Shown: one piece after another, positions 33,536 through 42,351 of the stretch | Layout: the number at the start of each line of letters is the position of its first letter | Position numbering within the stretch: position 1 is the first letter of the stretch | Source of the DNA: Comamonadaceae bacterium OS-4 | Lineage (GTDB): Bacteria; Pseudomonadota; Gammaproteobacteria; Burkholderiales; Burkholderiaceae_C | Length of the DNA stretch: 64,000 nt | Reading direction: 5' to 3' | NCBI GenBank assembly: GCA_027924025.1 | Contig: AP026970.1 | Span: 3,122,501-3,186,500, forward strand | Notes under the pieces: model-generated | What the model was told of the DNA's origin: nothing | Seen by the model: only the letters and a program-made list of their open reading frames with translations | Databases searched by the model: none | Program-made: the position numbers and the translations under genes

Positions 33536-34408
33536 TCAGTGCTTGATCAGCACCACCCCGATAGCGACGAGCCCGGCCGCCAGAAGCCCCGGGCGCAAGC
33601 GCCCTTCCCGGAACCAGAGGTAGCCGATCAGTACCGCAAAGATGACCGAACTCTCCCGCAAGGCAGCGACCACCGCAATTGGCGCCTGCGTCATGGCCCA
33701 GAGCACGATGGCATAGGCCGAGGTGGCCACACCGGCACCCAAAAAGCCCGTGGCCCAGTGCCGCCGGACATAGCCCGCCAGCGCATCGGGGCGATGCAGC
33801 CACTGGTAGGCGATCACGCCCCAGGGCTCCAGCAGGGCCAGAACGAGCACATAACCCACCGGATTGCCGGAGAGGCGCGCGCCCTGCCCGTCCACCAGGG
33901 TGTAGGCAGCGATGATGAGTGCATTGAGCAATGCCGCTTTGCCGGAGGGGTGCGACAACACCTCACGCCAACGCTGCCCGCTGGCCTGGGCAATACACGC
34001 CACACCGGCCAGAATGCCGGCCACCCCCGCCCACATGGGCATGGAGAGTGACTCGCCGAGTAGCGGGGCCGACACCAGGCACACCAGCAAAGGGGCCAGC
34101 CCCCGCATGAGCAAATAGCTCACCGCCAGTTGGCCCCCTTCGTAGGTGCGCATCAACAGCAGGATGTAGACGGTGTGCAGCAGGGCGGATGCCACCAAGT
34201 AAGGCGCACTGTCCCATGCGGGTAGGCCCACCCAAGGCAGCAGCACCATTGCCAGCACCGCGCTGCAGCCATGCATCAGGACGGTGTAGAGGCCTTTGTC
34301 GGGCGCCCCCCGGATCATCGCGTTCCAGCTGGCGTGCATCAGGGCGGCGGCCAACACCGCCAGCACCACCCCTGCGCCCAGACTGCTGCCGCTGGCCTCA
34401 GGTGGCAT
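33536..34408 (-). CDS. DMT-family (EamA) transporter in the phosphonate locus
   Basis: This 290-residue membrane protein has about ten hydrophobic helices (LGAGVVLAVLAAALMHASWN first; VAALRESSVIFAVLIGYLWF in the second repeat). The start at 34406-34408 overlaps the end of the GntR-type gene by 11 bases, so the two are translationally coupled. It may carry a metabolite linked to aminoethylphosphonate use, but the substrate is unknown. A longer frame to 34528 reads through the regulator gene and is not supported. Confidence 0.82.
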   Translation of the reverse strand: MPPEASGSSLGAGVVLAVLAAALMHASWNAMIRGAPDKGLYTVLMHGCSAVLAMVLLPWVGLPAWDSAPYLVASALLHTVYILLLMRTYEGGQLAVSYLLMRGLAPLLVCLVSAPLLGESLSMPMWAGVAGILAGVACIAQASGQRWREVLSHPSGKAALLNALIIAAYTLVDGQGARLSGNPVGYVLVLALLEPWGVIAYQWLHRPDALAGYVRRHWATGFLGAGVATSAYAIVLWAMTQAPIAVVAALRESSVIFAVLIGYLWFREGRLRPGLLAAGLVAIGVVLIKH

Positions 34409-35102
34409 CGGCGCTGTCTGCCAGTTCGCCGTCGCGCAGCATGCGCTGGCGCCCGCCTTGTGCATGGGCAAACAGGGCCTCATAGACGCCCAAACCGTCG
34501 CGCGCTTCGAGCAGGTCGACGATGGCACTGTGTTCCTCGGCGAAGCGGGGAATGGCCATGGGCGCCAGCAGATTGCGGCGGCGGAACAGGGCCAGCAACT
34601 TGCACAGCTTGCGATAGTGCCCGGTGAGGATGGTGTTGCCGGTCATGGCAACGATGCAATCGTGAAAACTCAGGTTCAACTCATGAAAGCGGGCCACGTC
34701 GTCAGGCTGCACGTTGCGCATCGCCTCGGTCATATCGCGCAGGGTGCGCAGTTGGTCGGGGGTGATGCGCGCTGCCAGCAAGCGGCCGGCACAGGCGTCC
34801 AGCCCGGCGCGCACATCGTAAATATCGGCCGCCTCTGAGAGCTTGATCTCGCGCACCCAGGCGCCCCGGTTTTTTTCCTGGCGGATGAGGCCGGATTCCT
34901 CCAGCGAACGGAAGGCCTCACGCAAGGGCCCGCGCGAGGTGCCGAAGCGCTGGGCCAGCGCAATTTCATTGAGCTTGGTGCCGGGCAGCAGCTCACCGGC
35001 CAGGATCATCTCTTCAATGGACTCCACCACCAGGCGGGTCAGCGAGGTGCTTTGCACCAGGGCCAGGGCATTTCCTGCGGAGTGACTGAGGAGTGTGGGC
35101 AT
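34398..35102 (-). CDS. GntR-family (FCD domain) regulator, phosphonate-associated
   Basis: This 234-residue regulator has an N-terminal winged helix (LNEIALAQRFGTSRGPLREAF, split as LNEIALAQRFG and TSRGPLREAF, about residues 45-65) and a C-terminal FCD ligand domain with the metal-binding histidines typical of the family (FHELNLSFHDCI; FAEEHSAIVDLLEARD). It diverges from the aminoethylphosphonate import and degradation operon and probably controls it through the 16-bp palindrome at 35159-35174. The start MPTLLSHSAG is chosen; an upstream in-frame start would run close to the operator. Confidence 0.88.
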   Translation of the reverse strand: MPTLLSHSAGNALALVQSTSLTRLVVESIEEMILAGELLPGTKLNEIALAQRFGTSRGPLREAFRSLEESGLIRQEKNRGAWVREIKLSEAADIYDVRAGLDACAGRLLAARITPDQLRTLRDMTEAMRNVQPDDVARFHELNLSFHDCIVAMTGNTILTGHYRKLCKLLALFRRRNLLAPMAIPRFAEEHSAIVDLLEARDGLGVYEALFAHAQGGRQRMLRDGELADSADAT

Positions 35103-35158
35103 CAAAAAGACCGGGAAATGGAAAAGTTGCCGGATTATAGGCACGGATTGAAAATTGT

Positions 35159-35174
35159 AGATTGTCAACAATCT
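35159..35174. promoter_or_regulatory. GntR/FCD-type operator
   Basis: AGATTGTCAACAATCT is a perfect palindrome with 7-bp arms and a CA centre. Its core TTGTCAACAA fits the TNGT-N3-ACNA pattern of FCD-type GntR regulators. It lies between the divergent regulator and phnS-like gene. Confidence 0.75.
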
Positions 35175-35279
35175 GTCACACGCCCCTATTAATCTCCGCC
35201 TCGTCGCAGCCTCGCAGGGTGCCCGGAACCGGGTCCGCGGTCTGCAACAACGACTATCCGACCACCCTCAGGAGCCCCC

Positions 35280-36311
35280 ATGACACTCAATCAGATCAAG
35301 CTGTCTTTGCTGACCGCTTTGCTGGCAACCGCAGCTGTGCTGCCTGCCCATGCGCAGAAAACCGTGTTGAACGTTTACACCGCGCTGGAAACCGACCAGC
35401 TCAAGGCCTACCAGGAGTCTTTCAACAAGACCTACCCGGACATTGAAATCAAATGGACACGCGACTCCACCGGCATCGTGACTGCCAAGCTGCTGGCCGA
35501 AAAAAACAAGCCGGTGGCCGATGCCATCATGGGTGTGGCGGCCTCCAGCATGGTGGTGTTTGACCGCAACAACATGCTGGAGCCCTACGCTCCCGCCAAC
35601 CTGAAGGCGATCAACCCCCGCTTCACCTCCGGTGGCCCCAAGCCCACCTGGGTGGGCATGGACGTCTGGGGCGCTGCCATTTGCTACAACGTGGTCGAAG
35701 CCACCAAGCTCGGCCTGCCCCGCATCGAAAGCTGGAAGGACCTGCTCAAGCCGGAGTTCAAGGGCAAGATCGTGATGCCCAACCCCAACTCCTCAGGCAC
35801 CGGCTTTCTGGACGTGACCGCATGGTTGCAAATGTTCGGCACCAAGGGCGGTTGGGACTACATGGACAAGTTGCACGACAACATTGCGGTGTACACGCAC
35901 TCCGGCTCCAAGCCTTGCGTGATGGCAGGTGCCGGCGAGTTCCCCGTGGGTATCGCCTTTGAGTACCGTGCCAACGTGGTGCGCAGCAAGGGCGCTCCTA
36001 TTGATGTGATTTACCCGAAAGAAGGCCTGGGCTGGGATCTGGAATCCATGGCCATCGTGAAGGGCACGCCGCACCTGGACGCCGCCCGCAAGCTGGCCGA
36101 CTGGGCCGCTACTCAGGAAGCCAATGAGCTGTACGCCAAAAACTTTGCGGTCACTGCCATTCCCGGCATAGCCACCCGCCTGAAGTATGTGCCGACCGAC
36201 TACGAGAAGCGCCTGGTCAAAAACGACTTCAAGTGGATGGGCGAGAACCGCGAAGCCATCCTGACCGAATGGCAACAGCGCTACTCCGCCAAGTCTGAGC
36301 CCAAGAAGTAA
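35280..36311 (+). CDS. phnS: 2-aminoethylphosphonate ABC importer substrate-binding protein
   Basis: This 343-residue periplasmic protein has a signal peptide (cleavage about residue 25, LPAHA-QK) and an iron/spermidine-type (SBP_bac) fold. VYTALETDQLKAYQESFNK and WTRDSTGIVTAKLLAE are typical of the AEP-binding family. It is followed by ATPase and permease genes, then phnX, so it probably binds 2-aminoethylphosphonate. The gene begins 106 bases after the candidate operator. A GGAG ribosome-binding site precedes the ATG. Confidence 0.9.
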   Translation: MTLNQIKLSLLTALLATAAVLPAHAQKTVLNVYTALETDQLKAYQESFNKTYPDIEIKWTRDSTGIVTAKLLAEKNKPVADAIMGVAASSMVVFDRNNMLEPYAPANLKAINPRFTSGGPKPTWVGMDVWGAAICYNVVEATKLGLPRIESWKDLLKPEFKGKIVMPNPNSSGTGFLDVTAWLQMFGTKGGWDYMDKLHDNIAVYTHSGSKPCVMAGAGEFPVGIAFEYRANVVRSKGAPIDVIYPKEGLGWDLESMAIVKGTPHLDAARKLADWAATQEANELYAKNFAVTAIPGIATRLKYVPTDYEKRLVKNDFKWMGENREAILTEWQQRYSAKSEPKK

Positions 36312-36339
36312 AGCACACAGCGCAGCACCGGAACCCGCC

Positions 36340-37407
36340 ATGACACATTTGGACATTCAAGGCCTGAACAAGCGATTCGGCCCGTTCACCGCCCTTGAAG
36401 ACATAGAACTCCATGTGGCCCAAGGCGAGTTCGTGGTGCTGCTGGGCCCCTCGGGCTGTGGCAAAACCACCTTGCTGCGCACGATTGCAGGGCTGGAGCA
36501 ACAAGACAGCGGAACCATCCTCCACGCCGGTCGGGACATTTCGTCCCTGGCGCCCGGACAGCGCGACTACGGCATCGTGTTTCAGTCGTACGCGCTGTTT
36601 CCTAATCTCAACGTCGGCCAGAACGTGGCCTACGGTCTCAATAGCCGCAAAGCGGGGCGTGAGTCGTTCCGCCAACGGGTGGACGAAATGCTGGCCCTAG
36701 TGGGCCTGCCGGGTACTGAGAGCAAGTACCCCTCGCAACTCTCGGGCGGACAACAGCAGCGCATTGCATTGGCACGTGCGCTGGCCACCCGACCTGACTT
36801 GCTGCTACTGGACGAACCGCTCTCGGCACTGGATGCCATAGAGCGGGTGCGCCTGCGCTCTGAGATCCGACAGCTGCAACAAACCCTGGGGGTGACCACC
36901 ATCATGGTGACCCACGACCAGGAAGAGGCCTTGGCCATGGCCGACCGCATCGTGGTGATGCGCAGCGGCCGTATTCAACAAACCGGCACGCCGCACGATA
37001 TTTACCGCGCTCCGGGCAACGATTTTGTGGCCGACTTCATCGGTCGCAGCAACCTCATCAGCGCCCGTGCGGTGGATGCTCACCAGGTCGACTACCGTGG
37101 CCTGACCTTGCGCTGCGCCCAGACACTGGACCCCGGCAAGGACTACCGCTTCAATGTGCGGCCGGAAGACGTTCAGCTGATCGACGGTGCCGATGCACAC
37201 GAAAACAGCCTGTATGCCCGCATCGCCAAAAGCGAGTTTCTGGGACCTTATTCCCTGCTCACCCTAGAGCCTAGCCACCACCACCTGCCGCCGTTGCAAG
37301 CCCAGTTTTCGAGCAACTACCTCGCGGGCCGCACCCTGGAGGCGGGCAGCCATATCCGCATTGCCATTCCCGCCACCTGCTTGTGCCGGATGCCGGACGC
37401 CCCATGA
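36340..37407 (+). CDS. phnT: 2-aminoethylphosphonate ABC importer ATP-binding protein
   Basis: This 355-residue cytoplasmic ATPase has Walker A GPSGCGKTT (about residues 38-46), signature LSGGQQQRIALARAL, Walker B LLLLDEPLSALD and the H-loop VTHDQEEA, followed by a TOBE-like C-terminal region (FNVRPEDVQL). It belongs to the spermidine/phosphonate (PotA/PhnT) group. It starts 28 bases after the binding protein and its stop overlaps the permease start (ATGA), showing translational coupling. Confidence 0.93.
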   Translation: MTHLDIQGLNKRFGPFTALEDIELHVAQGEFVVLLGPSGCGKTTLLRTIAGLEQQDSGTILHAGRDISSLAPGQRDYGIVFQSYALFPNLNVGQNVAYGLNSRKAGRESFRQRVDEMLALVGLPGTESKYPSQLSGGQQQRIALARALATRPDLLLLDEPLSALDAIERVRLRSEIRQLQQTLGVTTIMVTHDQEEALAMADRIVVMRSGRIQQTGTPHDIYRAPGNDFVADFIGRSNLISARAVDAHQVDYRGLTLRCAQTLDPGKDYRFNVRPEDVQLIDGADAHENSLYARIAKSEFLGPYSLLTLEPSHHHLPPLQAQFSSNYLAGRTLEAGSHIRIAIPATCLCRMPDAP

Positions 37408-39107
37408 GCCCGCTGCAGGACATCTACCGCGCGCGCTTGGAGCGCTTCCATGCCCGGGACGCCGGCCCCGGTGTGCTCCTGGTGCTGGCGGCAATGGCGT
37501 TGAGCCTGTTTCTTCTATTGCCGCTGGGCACCCTGCTGATGCGCAGCGTGCTGGACGACAACGGGCAATTCAGCCTGCTGCGTTTTCATGCGTTTGCCAC
37601 CGCCCCCGGCATGGCAGAAGCCGTGTGGAACACGCTGTGGATTGCAGTAGCCGTCACCTGCCTGGTGGTACCCGCCGCCTTTTTGTATGCCTATGCGCTG
37701 CAGCGGTCATGTATTCCATTGAAAGGGCTGTGGCGGGTGCTGGGCCTTTCGCCGCTGCTCGGTCCGTCATTGGTGGGCGCCATCTCTTTCATTCAATGGT
37801 TCGGCACCCAAGGGGTCTTGAAGTCGTGGCTGGGTGGCATGAGCGTCTATGGCGCGCCGGGCATCATCCTGGGCACGGTGTTTGCCAGTTTTCCGCATGC
37901 ACTGATGATTCTCATCGTGGCCCTGGGCACCACGGATGCCCGCCTGTTTGAAGCTGCCGACGCCTTGCGGGCCAGCCGGTGGCGCAGGTTCTACACCGTC
38001 ACATTGCCGGCGGCCAAGTACGGCATCGTGAGTGCTGCAATGGTGGTGTTTGCCTACTCGGTGAGTGAGTTCGGCATTCCCAAAGTAATAGGCGGCAACT
38101 TCAAGGTGCTGGCGGTCGAAATCTATATCCAAGCGGTGGGCCAACACAACCTGGGACGCGGGGCGGTGGTGGCGCTGCTCTTGCTGCTGCCTGTGGTGAT
38201 GGCTTTTCTGGTGGATCGGCACATGCAGCAAAAGCAAAAAGCTACGCTCACAGCGCGCGCTGTGCCGTACACCCCCCGCAAAGATTGGCGACGGGACCTT
38301 CCGCTGCTCGTTGGGACGTTCACGGCTGCAAGCGCCATGACCGCTGTATTGGGCATGGCGATTTACACCTCGTTCATCACCTTCTGGCCCTACAACCTGG
38401 CCCCCACGCTGAGCCACTACACCTATGGTTTGCAGGAAGCCGGTGTGCTGGACGCCTACCTCAACAGCTTGCGCATTGCCGCCCTCACAGCCCTGGCGGG
38501 TACGCCTTTTGTCTTCGGCACGGCCTACCTGCTGGAGAAAACCGGCAACCCGCAATCACCCCTGCACGGTCTGATTCAGGCGCTGGCATCGGTCCCCATG
38601 GGGGTACCCGGTCTGGTGCTGGGCATTGGCTACATCCTGTTTTTCAACCACCCGGCCAACCCGCTGAACGGGCTGTACCAAACGCTCACGATTCTGGTCG
38701 TGGTCAACGTGGTGCACTACTACACCTCCTGCCATCTGACTGCCAGCACCGCCCTCAAGAGCCTGGACCGGGAGTTTGAAGCGGTGGCAGCGTCGCTCAA
38801 GGTGTCACGCCTGGTCACCTTCTGGCGCGTGACCCTGCCGGTGTGCATGCCTGCGGTGCTGGAGATATTCCGCTACCTGTTCATCAATGCCATGACGACG
38901 GTATCCGCGGTGGTGTTTTTGTACTCGCCGGAAACGCTGCCAGCTGCCGTCTCCATCCTGAACTTGGACGAGGCCGGTGAGCTCGGCCCCGCAGCCGCCA
39001 TGGCCACCCTGATTGTGGCCACTACCGCCGCCTACAGCCTGCTGCACGCCGTGCTCAGCCATGTATTCCTGCGCAAGCACCAAGCATGGCGTGAGCTGAA
39101 ACGCTAA
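37404..39107 (+). CDS. phnU: 2-aminoethylphosphonate ABC importer permease (fused two-domain)
   Basis: This 567-residue inner-membrane protein contains two MetI-like permease domains in one chain: first EAA loop near [19 protein letters not shown], second near [19 protein letters not shown]. It replaces separate PhnU and PhnV subunits, with about 12 membrane helices. I place the start at the ATG at 37404, which overlaps the ATPase stop by four bases; an ATG seven codons upstream is also possible. It precedes phnX by 46 bases. Confidence 0.92.
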   Translation: MSPLQDIYRARLERFHARDAGPGVLLVLAAMALSLFLLLPLGTLLMRSVLDDNGQFSLLRFHAFATAPGMAEAVWNTLWIAVAVTCLVVPAAFLYAYALQRSCIPLKGLWRVLGLSPLLGPSLVGAISFIQWFGTQGVLKSWLGGMSVYGAPGIILGTVFASFPHALMILIVALGTTDARLFEAADALRASRWRRFYTVTLPAAKYGIVSAAMVVFAYSVSEFGIPKVIGGNFKVLAVEIYIQAVGQHNLGRGAVVALLLLLPVVMAFLVDRHMQQKQKATLTARAVPYTPRKDWRRDLPLLVGTFTAASAMTAVLGMAIYTSFITFWPYNLAPTLSHYTYGLQEAGVLDAYLNSLRIAALTALAGTPFVFGTAYLLEKTGNPQSPLHGLIQALASVPMGVPGLVLGIGYILFFNHPANPLNGLYQTLTILVVVNVVHYYTSCHLTASTALKSLDREFEAVAASLKVSRLVTFWRVTLPVCMPAVLEIFRYLFINAMTTVSAVVFLYSPETLPAAVSILNLDEAGELGPAAAMATLIVATTAAYSLLHAVLSHVFLRKHQAWRELKR

Positions 39108-39153
39108 AGCGACCTTGCGCCCCCCATTACTCACCCTCTTGCATTACAACCCT

Positions 39154-39975
39154 ATGAACCAACAACTCGAAGCCGTCATCTTTGACTGGGCAGGCACCAT
39201 CGTGGACTTCGGCTCTTTCGCGCCGACCCAGATATTTGTGGATGCATTCCGCACGGCCTTCAATTTCAACCTGAGCCTGGAAGAAGCGCGTGGCCCGATG
39301 GGCTTGGGCAAGTGGCAACACATCGAGGCCTTGGGCAAACACCCCGAAGTTCATGCGCGCTGGGTGGCGCAATTCGGCAAGCCGATGGATGAAGCAGACA
39401 TCCGCCACATTTACGACACCTTCATTCCCTTGCAGCAAGAGCGCGTGGGCTTGCACAGCGACCTGATTCCCGGCGCTCTGGAAACGGTGCAAGCCTTGCG
39501 ACAGGCAGGCCTGAAAATCGGATCCACCACGGGCTACCCGCGCGCCGTCATGACCACACTGATGCCCTTGGCAGCCGCCAAAGGCTATGCCCCCGACTGC
39601 GTGGTGTGCGCCGATGACCTCGCCGCTGGCGCACGCCCCGGCCCTTGGATGGCGCTGGACTGCGTGCAACAACTCAAAATCAACGCAGTCGGCCGCTGTG
39701 TCAAGGTCGATGACACGGCCCCGGGTATCGAAGAAGGCATGAACGCCGGCATGTGGACGGTGGGCCTGGCTTTGTCAGGCAGCCCCGCCGGCCTCACGCT
39801 GGAGGAATACCGCACTGCAACGCCTGAAACACTCCAACGCGTGCGCGAACGCGTGAGTACTGAGCTGCGCGCTGCCGGTGCGCACTACATCATTGACAGC
39901 GTGGCCGACCTTCCGGCCCTGCTCACCCACATTCAGGCCCGCATGAGCTGCGGCGAAACGCCTTCTGCGGCCTGA
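39154..39975 (+). CDS. phnX: Phosphonoacetaldehyde hydrolase (PhnX)
   Basis: This 273-residue HAD-family enzyme cleaves the C-P bond of phosphonoacetaldehyde, giving acetaldehyde and phosphate. The nucleophile motif is [12 protein letters not shown] (phosphonatase-type DxAGT). The cap lysine that forms the Schiff base is in [11 protein letters not shown]. Other HAD motifs are STTGYPR and [13 protein letters not shown]. The ATG at 39154 gives the usual start [12 protein letters not shown]. It follows the AEP importer and precedes a FAD oxidoreductase gene, so it completes phosphonate phosphorus assimilation. Confidence 0.95.
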   Translation: MNQQLEAVIFDWAGTIVDFGSFAPTQIFVDAFRTAFNFNLSLEEARGPMGLGKWQHIEALGKHPEVHARWVAQFGKPMDEADIRHIYDTFIPLQQERVGLHSDLIPGALETVQALRQAGLKIGSTTGYPRAVMTTLMPLAAAKGYAPDCVVCADDLAAGARPGPWMALDCVQQLKINAVGRCVKVDDTAPGIEEGMNAGMWTVGLALSGSPAGLTLEEYRTATPETLQRVRERVSTELRAAGAHYIIDSVADLPALLTHIQARMSCGETPSAA

Positions 39976-40000
39976 CCCAGTCAAAAGCGAGAGACTAAAT

Positions 40001-41122
40001 ATGCACTCAGACAAGCACTACGACCTGTTGGTAGTGGGTAGCGGCATCATCGGCCTGGCCAGCGCCTATGCCGCACGCCAAGCGGGTTTGCGGGTTGCGG
40101 TGGTGGAGCGCCATGCGCGCTGCATCGGCGCCTCGGTGCGCAATTTCGGCTTTGTCACCGTGACCGGCCAACGGCGCGGCGAACACTGGAACCGCGCCCT
40201 GCACACCCGCAATGTATGGGAGCAGGTTGCGCCCCAGGCGGGCATTCAAGTGGTGCATCAGGGCCTGTATGTGCTGGCCCAGCGCCCCGAAGCCATCACC
40301 GTGTTGGAAGCCTTTTTGAAAACCGAAATGGGCGAAGGTTGCCGTTTGCTGAGCATGGCAGAGGCGAAGAAAGCTTTTCCCTCACTGCAAGACGGGTTGG
40401 GTGTGCTTCATAGCCCGCACGAACGCCGGGTGGAATCGCGCGATGCCATACCCCAACTCAGCCGGTGGCTGGAGCAAGAGATGGGCATTGATTTTTTCTG
40501 GAACACCACAGTGCACGGGATCGACACCCCCGCGGTCCACACCAGCCGCGGCACCTTGCACGCCGAGCGCTGCATTGTGTGCCCCGGCCATGAACTCAAC
40601 ACCTTGTACCCGGACGTCATTGCACAAGCCGGTATCCGCATGTGCACCTTGCAAATGCTGCGGGTGCAGCCTGCCAGCCCCATCCGCTTGCCGGGGTCGG
40701 TGATGTCAGACCTGAGTCTGGTGCGCTACGAAGGCTATGCCGACCTGCCCGAATCTGCGCCTCTGCGCGAGGTGCTGGAGCGTGAACAGGCCGCCTATCT
40801 GGAGCAAGGCATTCACCTGATCGCAGTCCAAAGTGCCGATGGTTCGCTGGTTGTGGGCGACAGCCATGTGTATGGCAGCAGCGAAGCGCCCTTTGCCTCT
40901 GAACACACCGACGCACTGATCTTGCAAGAGATGCACCGGGTGTTGGATCTGCCCGGTGCCACCGTCAGCGAACGCTGGACTGGCACCTATGCCTCCGCCG
41001 CGGATGTGGTCTACAAAGCCCAGGCAGCACCGGGCGTCGTGGTGGGTATCGTCACAGGTGGAACCGGCGCCTCCACTTCGTTTGCATTTGCGGAAGAGCT
41101 GGTGCAAATGGCCTTGGCCTGA
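40001..41122 (+). CDS. FAD-dependent oxidoreductase of the phosphonate locus (TIGR03364-like)
   Basis: This 373-residue flavoenzyme has the FAD-binding motif LLVVGSGIIGLASAYAARQAG near the N-terminus (broken: VVGSGIIGLASAYA) and a DAO-type fold ending GIVTGGTGASTSFAFAEE. It resembles the phosphonate-associated amine oxidase-like family found beside phnX. As phnW is absent, I infer oxidation of 2-aminoethylphosphonate, or its N-methyl form, to phosphonoacetaldehyde, feeding PhnX 25 bases upstream. The exact substrate is unproven. Confidence 0.82.
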   Translation: MHSDKHYDLLVVGSGIIGLASAYAARQAGLRVAVVERHARCIGASVRNFGFVTVTGQRRGEHWNRALHTRNVWEQVAPQAGIQVVHQGLYVLAQRPEAITVLEAFLKTEMGEGCRLLSMAEAKKAFPSLQDGLGVLHSPHERRVESRDAIPQLSRWLEQEMGIDFFWNTTVHGIDTPAVHTSRGTLHAERCIVCPGHELNTLYPDVIAQAGIRMCTLQMLRVQPASPIRLPGSVMSDLSLVRYEGYADLPESAPLREVLEREQAAYLEQGIHLIAVQSADGSLVVGDSHVYGSSEAPFASEHTDALILQEMHRVLDLPGATVSERWTGTYASAADVVYKAQAAPGVVVGIVTGGTGASTSFAFAEELVQMALA

Positions 41123-41208
41123 GCATCATCACCCACAGGCATTTCACTCGCATGGATCGCTGCAGACGCACTCGACGCCAACGAGCCGGATGAGACGAAA
41201 ATCCGGCC

Positions 41209-41838
41209 ATGAACACCGCACCGTCTTTGGCCGCTCTGAAACCCCTATTTGCATCTGCTTGGCACGATGCCGGCGCACACACCGACGGCACCGAGCTATG
41301 CGGCGCACTGCTGGCCGCCTACGCCGAGCCGCACCGGCACTACCACAGCACCCAGCATCTGGCTGAGTGCCTGCAAGGGTTTGAAGGGGTGCGGCATCTG
41401 GCACAGCGGCCTGAAGAAGTGGTGCTGGCACTCTGGTTTCACGACGCGGTGTATGACGTGCATGGCCACGACAACGAGGCACAAAGTGCCGCTTGGGCCC
41501 AGCAGGCGCTCACCACCGCCGGGGTGCAGGCCGATGCGGCAGAGCGCGTCTACGAGCTGGTCATGGCCACCCGCCATACCAGCGTGCCCGCCGCGGGCGA
41601 TGCGCAGTTGCTGGTGGACATCGACCTCTCGATCCTGGGCGCCGACGCGCAGCGCTTTGCGCAATACGAGCAACAGATCCGCAAGGAATACGCCTTCGTG
41701 CCCGAGGACCTGTTCCGCACCAAGCGCAAAGAGGTGCTGCAGTCCTTCGCAAAACGCCCACGCATCTATGGCACCGACCACTTTCATGGCGTGCTGGAGG
41801 CCCGTGCGCGGGTGAATCTGGTGTGGGCGGTGGCTTAA
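41209..41838 (+). CDS. HD-domain predicted metal-dependent phosphohydrolase (COG4339-like)
   Basis: This 209-residue protein shows an HD-type pattern: RHYHSTQHLAECL (early His), LALWFHDAVYDV (HD), VMATRHTSV and LVDIDLSILG (distal Asp). This matches the uncharacterised COG4339 family. C-terminal RKEYAFVPEDLFRTKR and RIYGTDHFHGVLEARAR are typical. The reaction is unknown. It follows the FAD oxidoreductase gene after 86 bases in the same direction and may be part of the phosphonate unit or independent. Confidence 0.82.
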   Translation: MNTAPSLAALKPLFASAWHDAGAHTDGTELCGALLAAYAEPHRHYHSTQHLAECLQGFEGVRHLAQRPEEVVLALWFHDAVYDVHGHDNEAQSAAWAQQALTTAGVQADAAERVYELVMATRHTSVPAAGDAQLLVDIDLSILGADAQRFAQYEQQIRKEYAFVPEDLFRTKRKEVLQSFAKRPRIYGTDHFHGVLEARARVNLVWAVA

Positions 41839-41859
41839 CCACCAAGCCTGTAGCCCCCC

Positions 41860-42351
41860 TCACGGCCTGCGGTAACTCACCTGCTGCTTAGCCCAGTACG
41901 ACGAATTCAACCGATCCAGCCGCACGGTGCCGCCGGTAGACGGCGCGTGCACAAAACGGCCTTCGCCCACGTAGATGCCAGCATGATTAGCGCGGCCGTT
42001 TTGGGCAAATACCACCAGGTCACCGGTGCGCAAGCTGGGGGCGGGGATGCTGGTGCCCCAATCGATCAGGCCACCGGTGGTGCGTGGCGCCACGACACCG
42101 GCGCGAAGTTTGTAGACATAGCCAATCAGGCCACTGCAATCGAACCCGCTAGCGGGCGTGTTGCCGCCGTAGCGATAGGGCGTACCCACCAGGCCGATGG
42201 CCGTGACGGTGACGTCGTTCGCCTGCTCCAGCGTCAAGCGGGCGGCCGGCTGCGGCACTGCTACGGGCGATGAAGGGGTCGTAGGCGCGCTGGAACAAGC
42301 TGCCAAAACCAGCACGGTGCTGGCGAGCAGCAAACCACACAGCGTTCGCAT
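41860..42351 (-). CDS. NlpC/P60-family lipoprotein
   Basis: This 163-residue cell-wall hydrolase has a lipoprotein signal (lipobox LAAC at about residues 16-19) and an NlpC/P60 domain. The catalytic Cys is in GFDCSGLIGYVY, the His in NHAGIYVGEG and the polar third residue in the FVHAPSTGG region. Such proteins cut D-Glu-diaminopimelate links in peptidoglycan. Its start codon shares one base with the stop of the upstream efflux gene (TGATG), implying coupled translation. Confidence 0.9.
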   Translation of the reverse strand: MRTLCGLLLASTVLVLAACSSAPTTPSSPVAVPQPAARLTLEQANDVTVTAIGLVGTPYRYGGNTPASGFDCSGLIGYVYKLRAGVVAPRTTGGLIDWGTSIPAPSLRTGDLVVFAQNGRANHAGIYVGEGRFVHAPSTGGTVRLDRLNSSYWAKQQVSYRRP

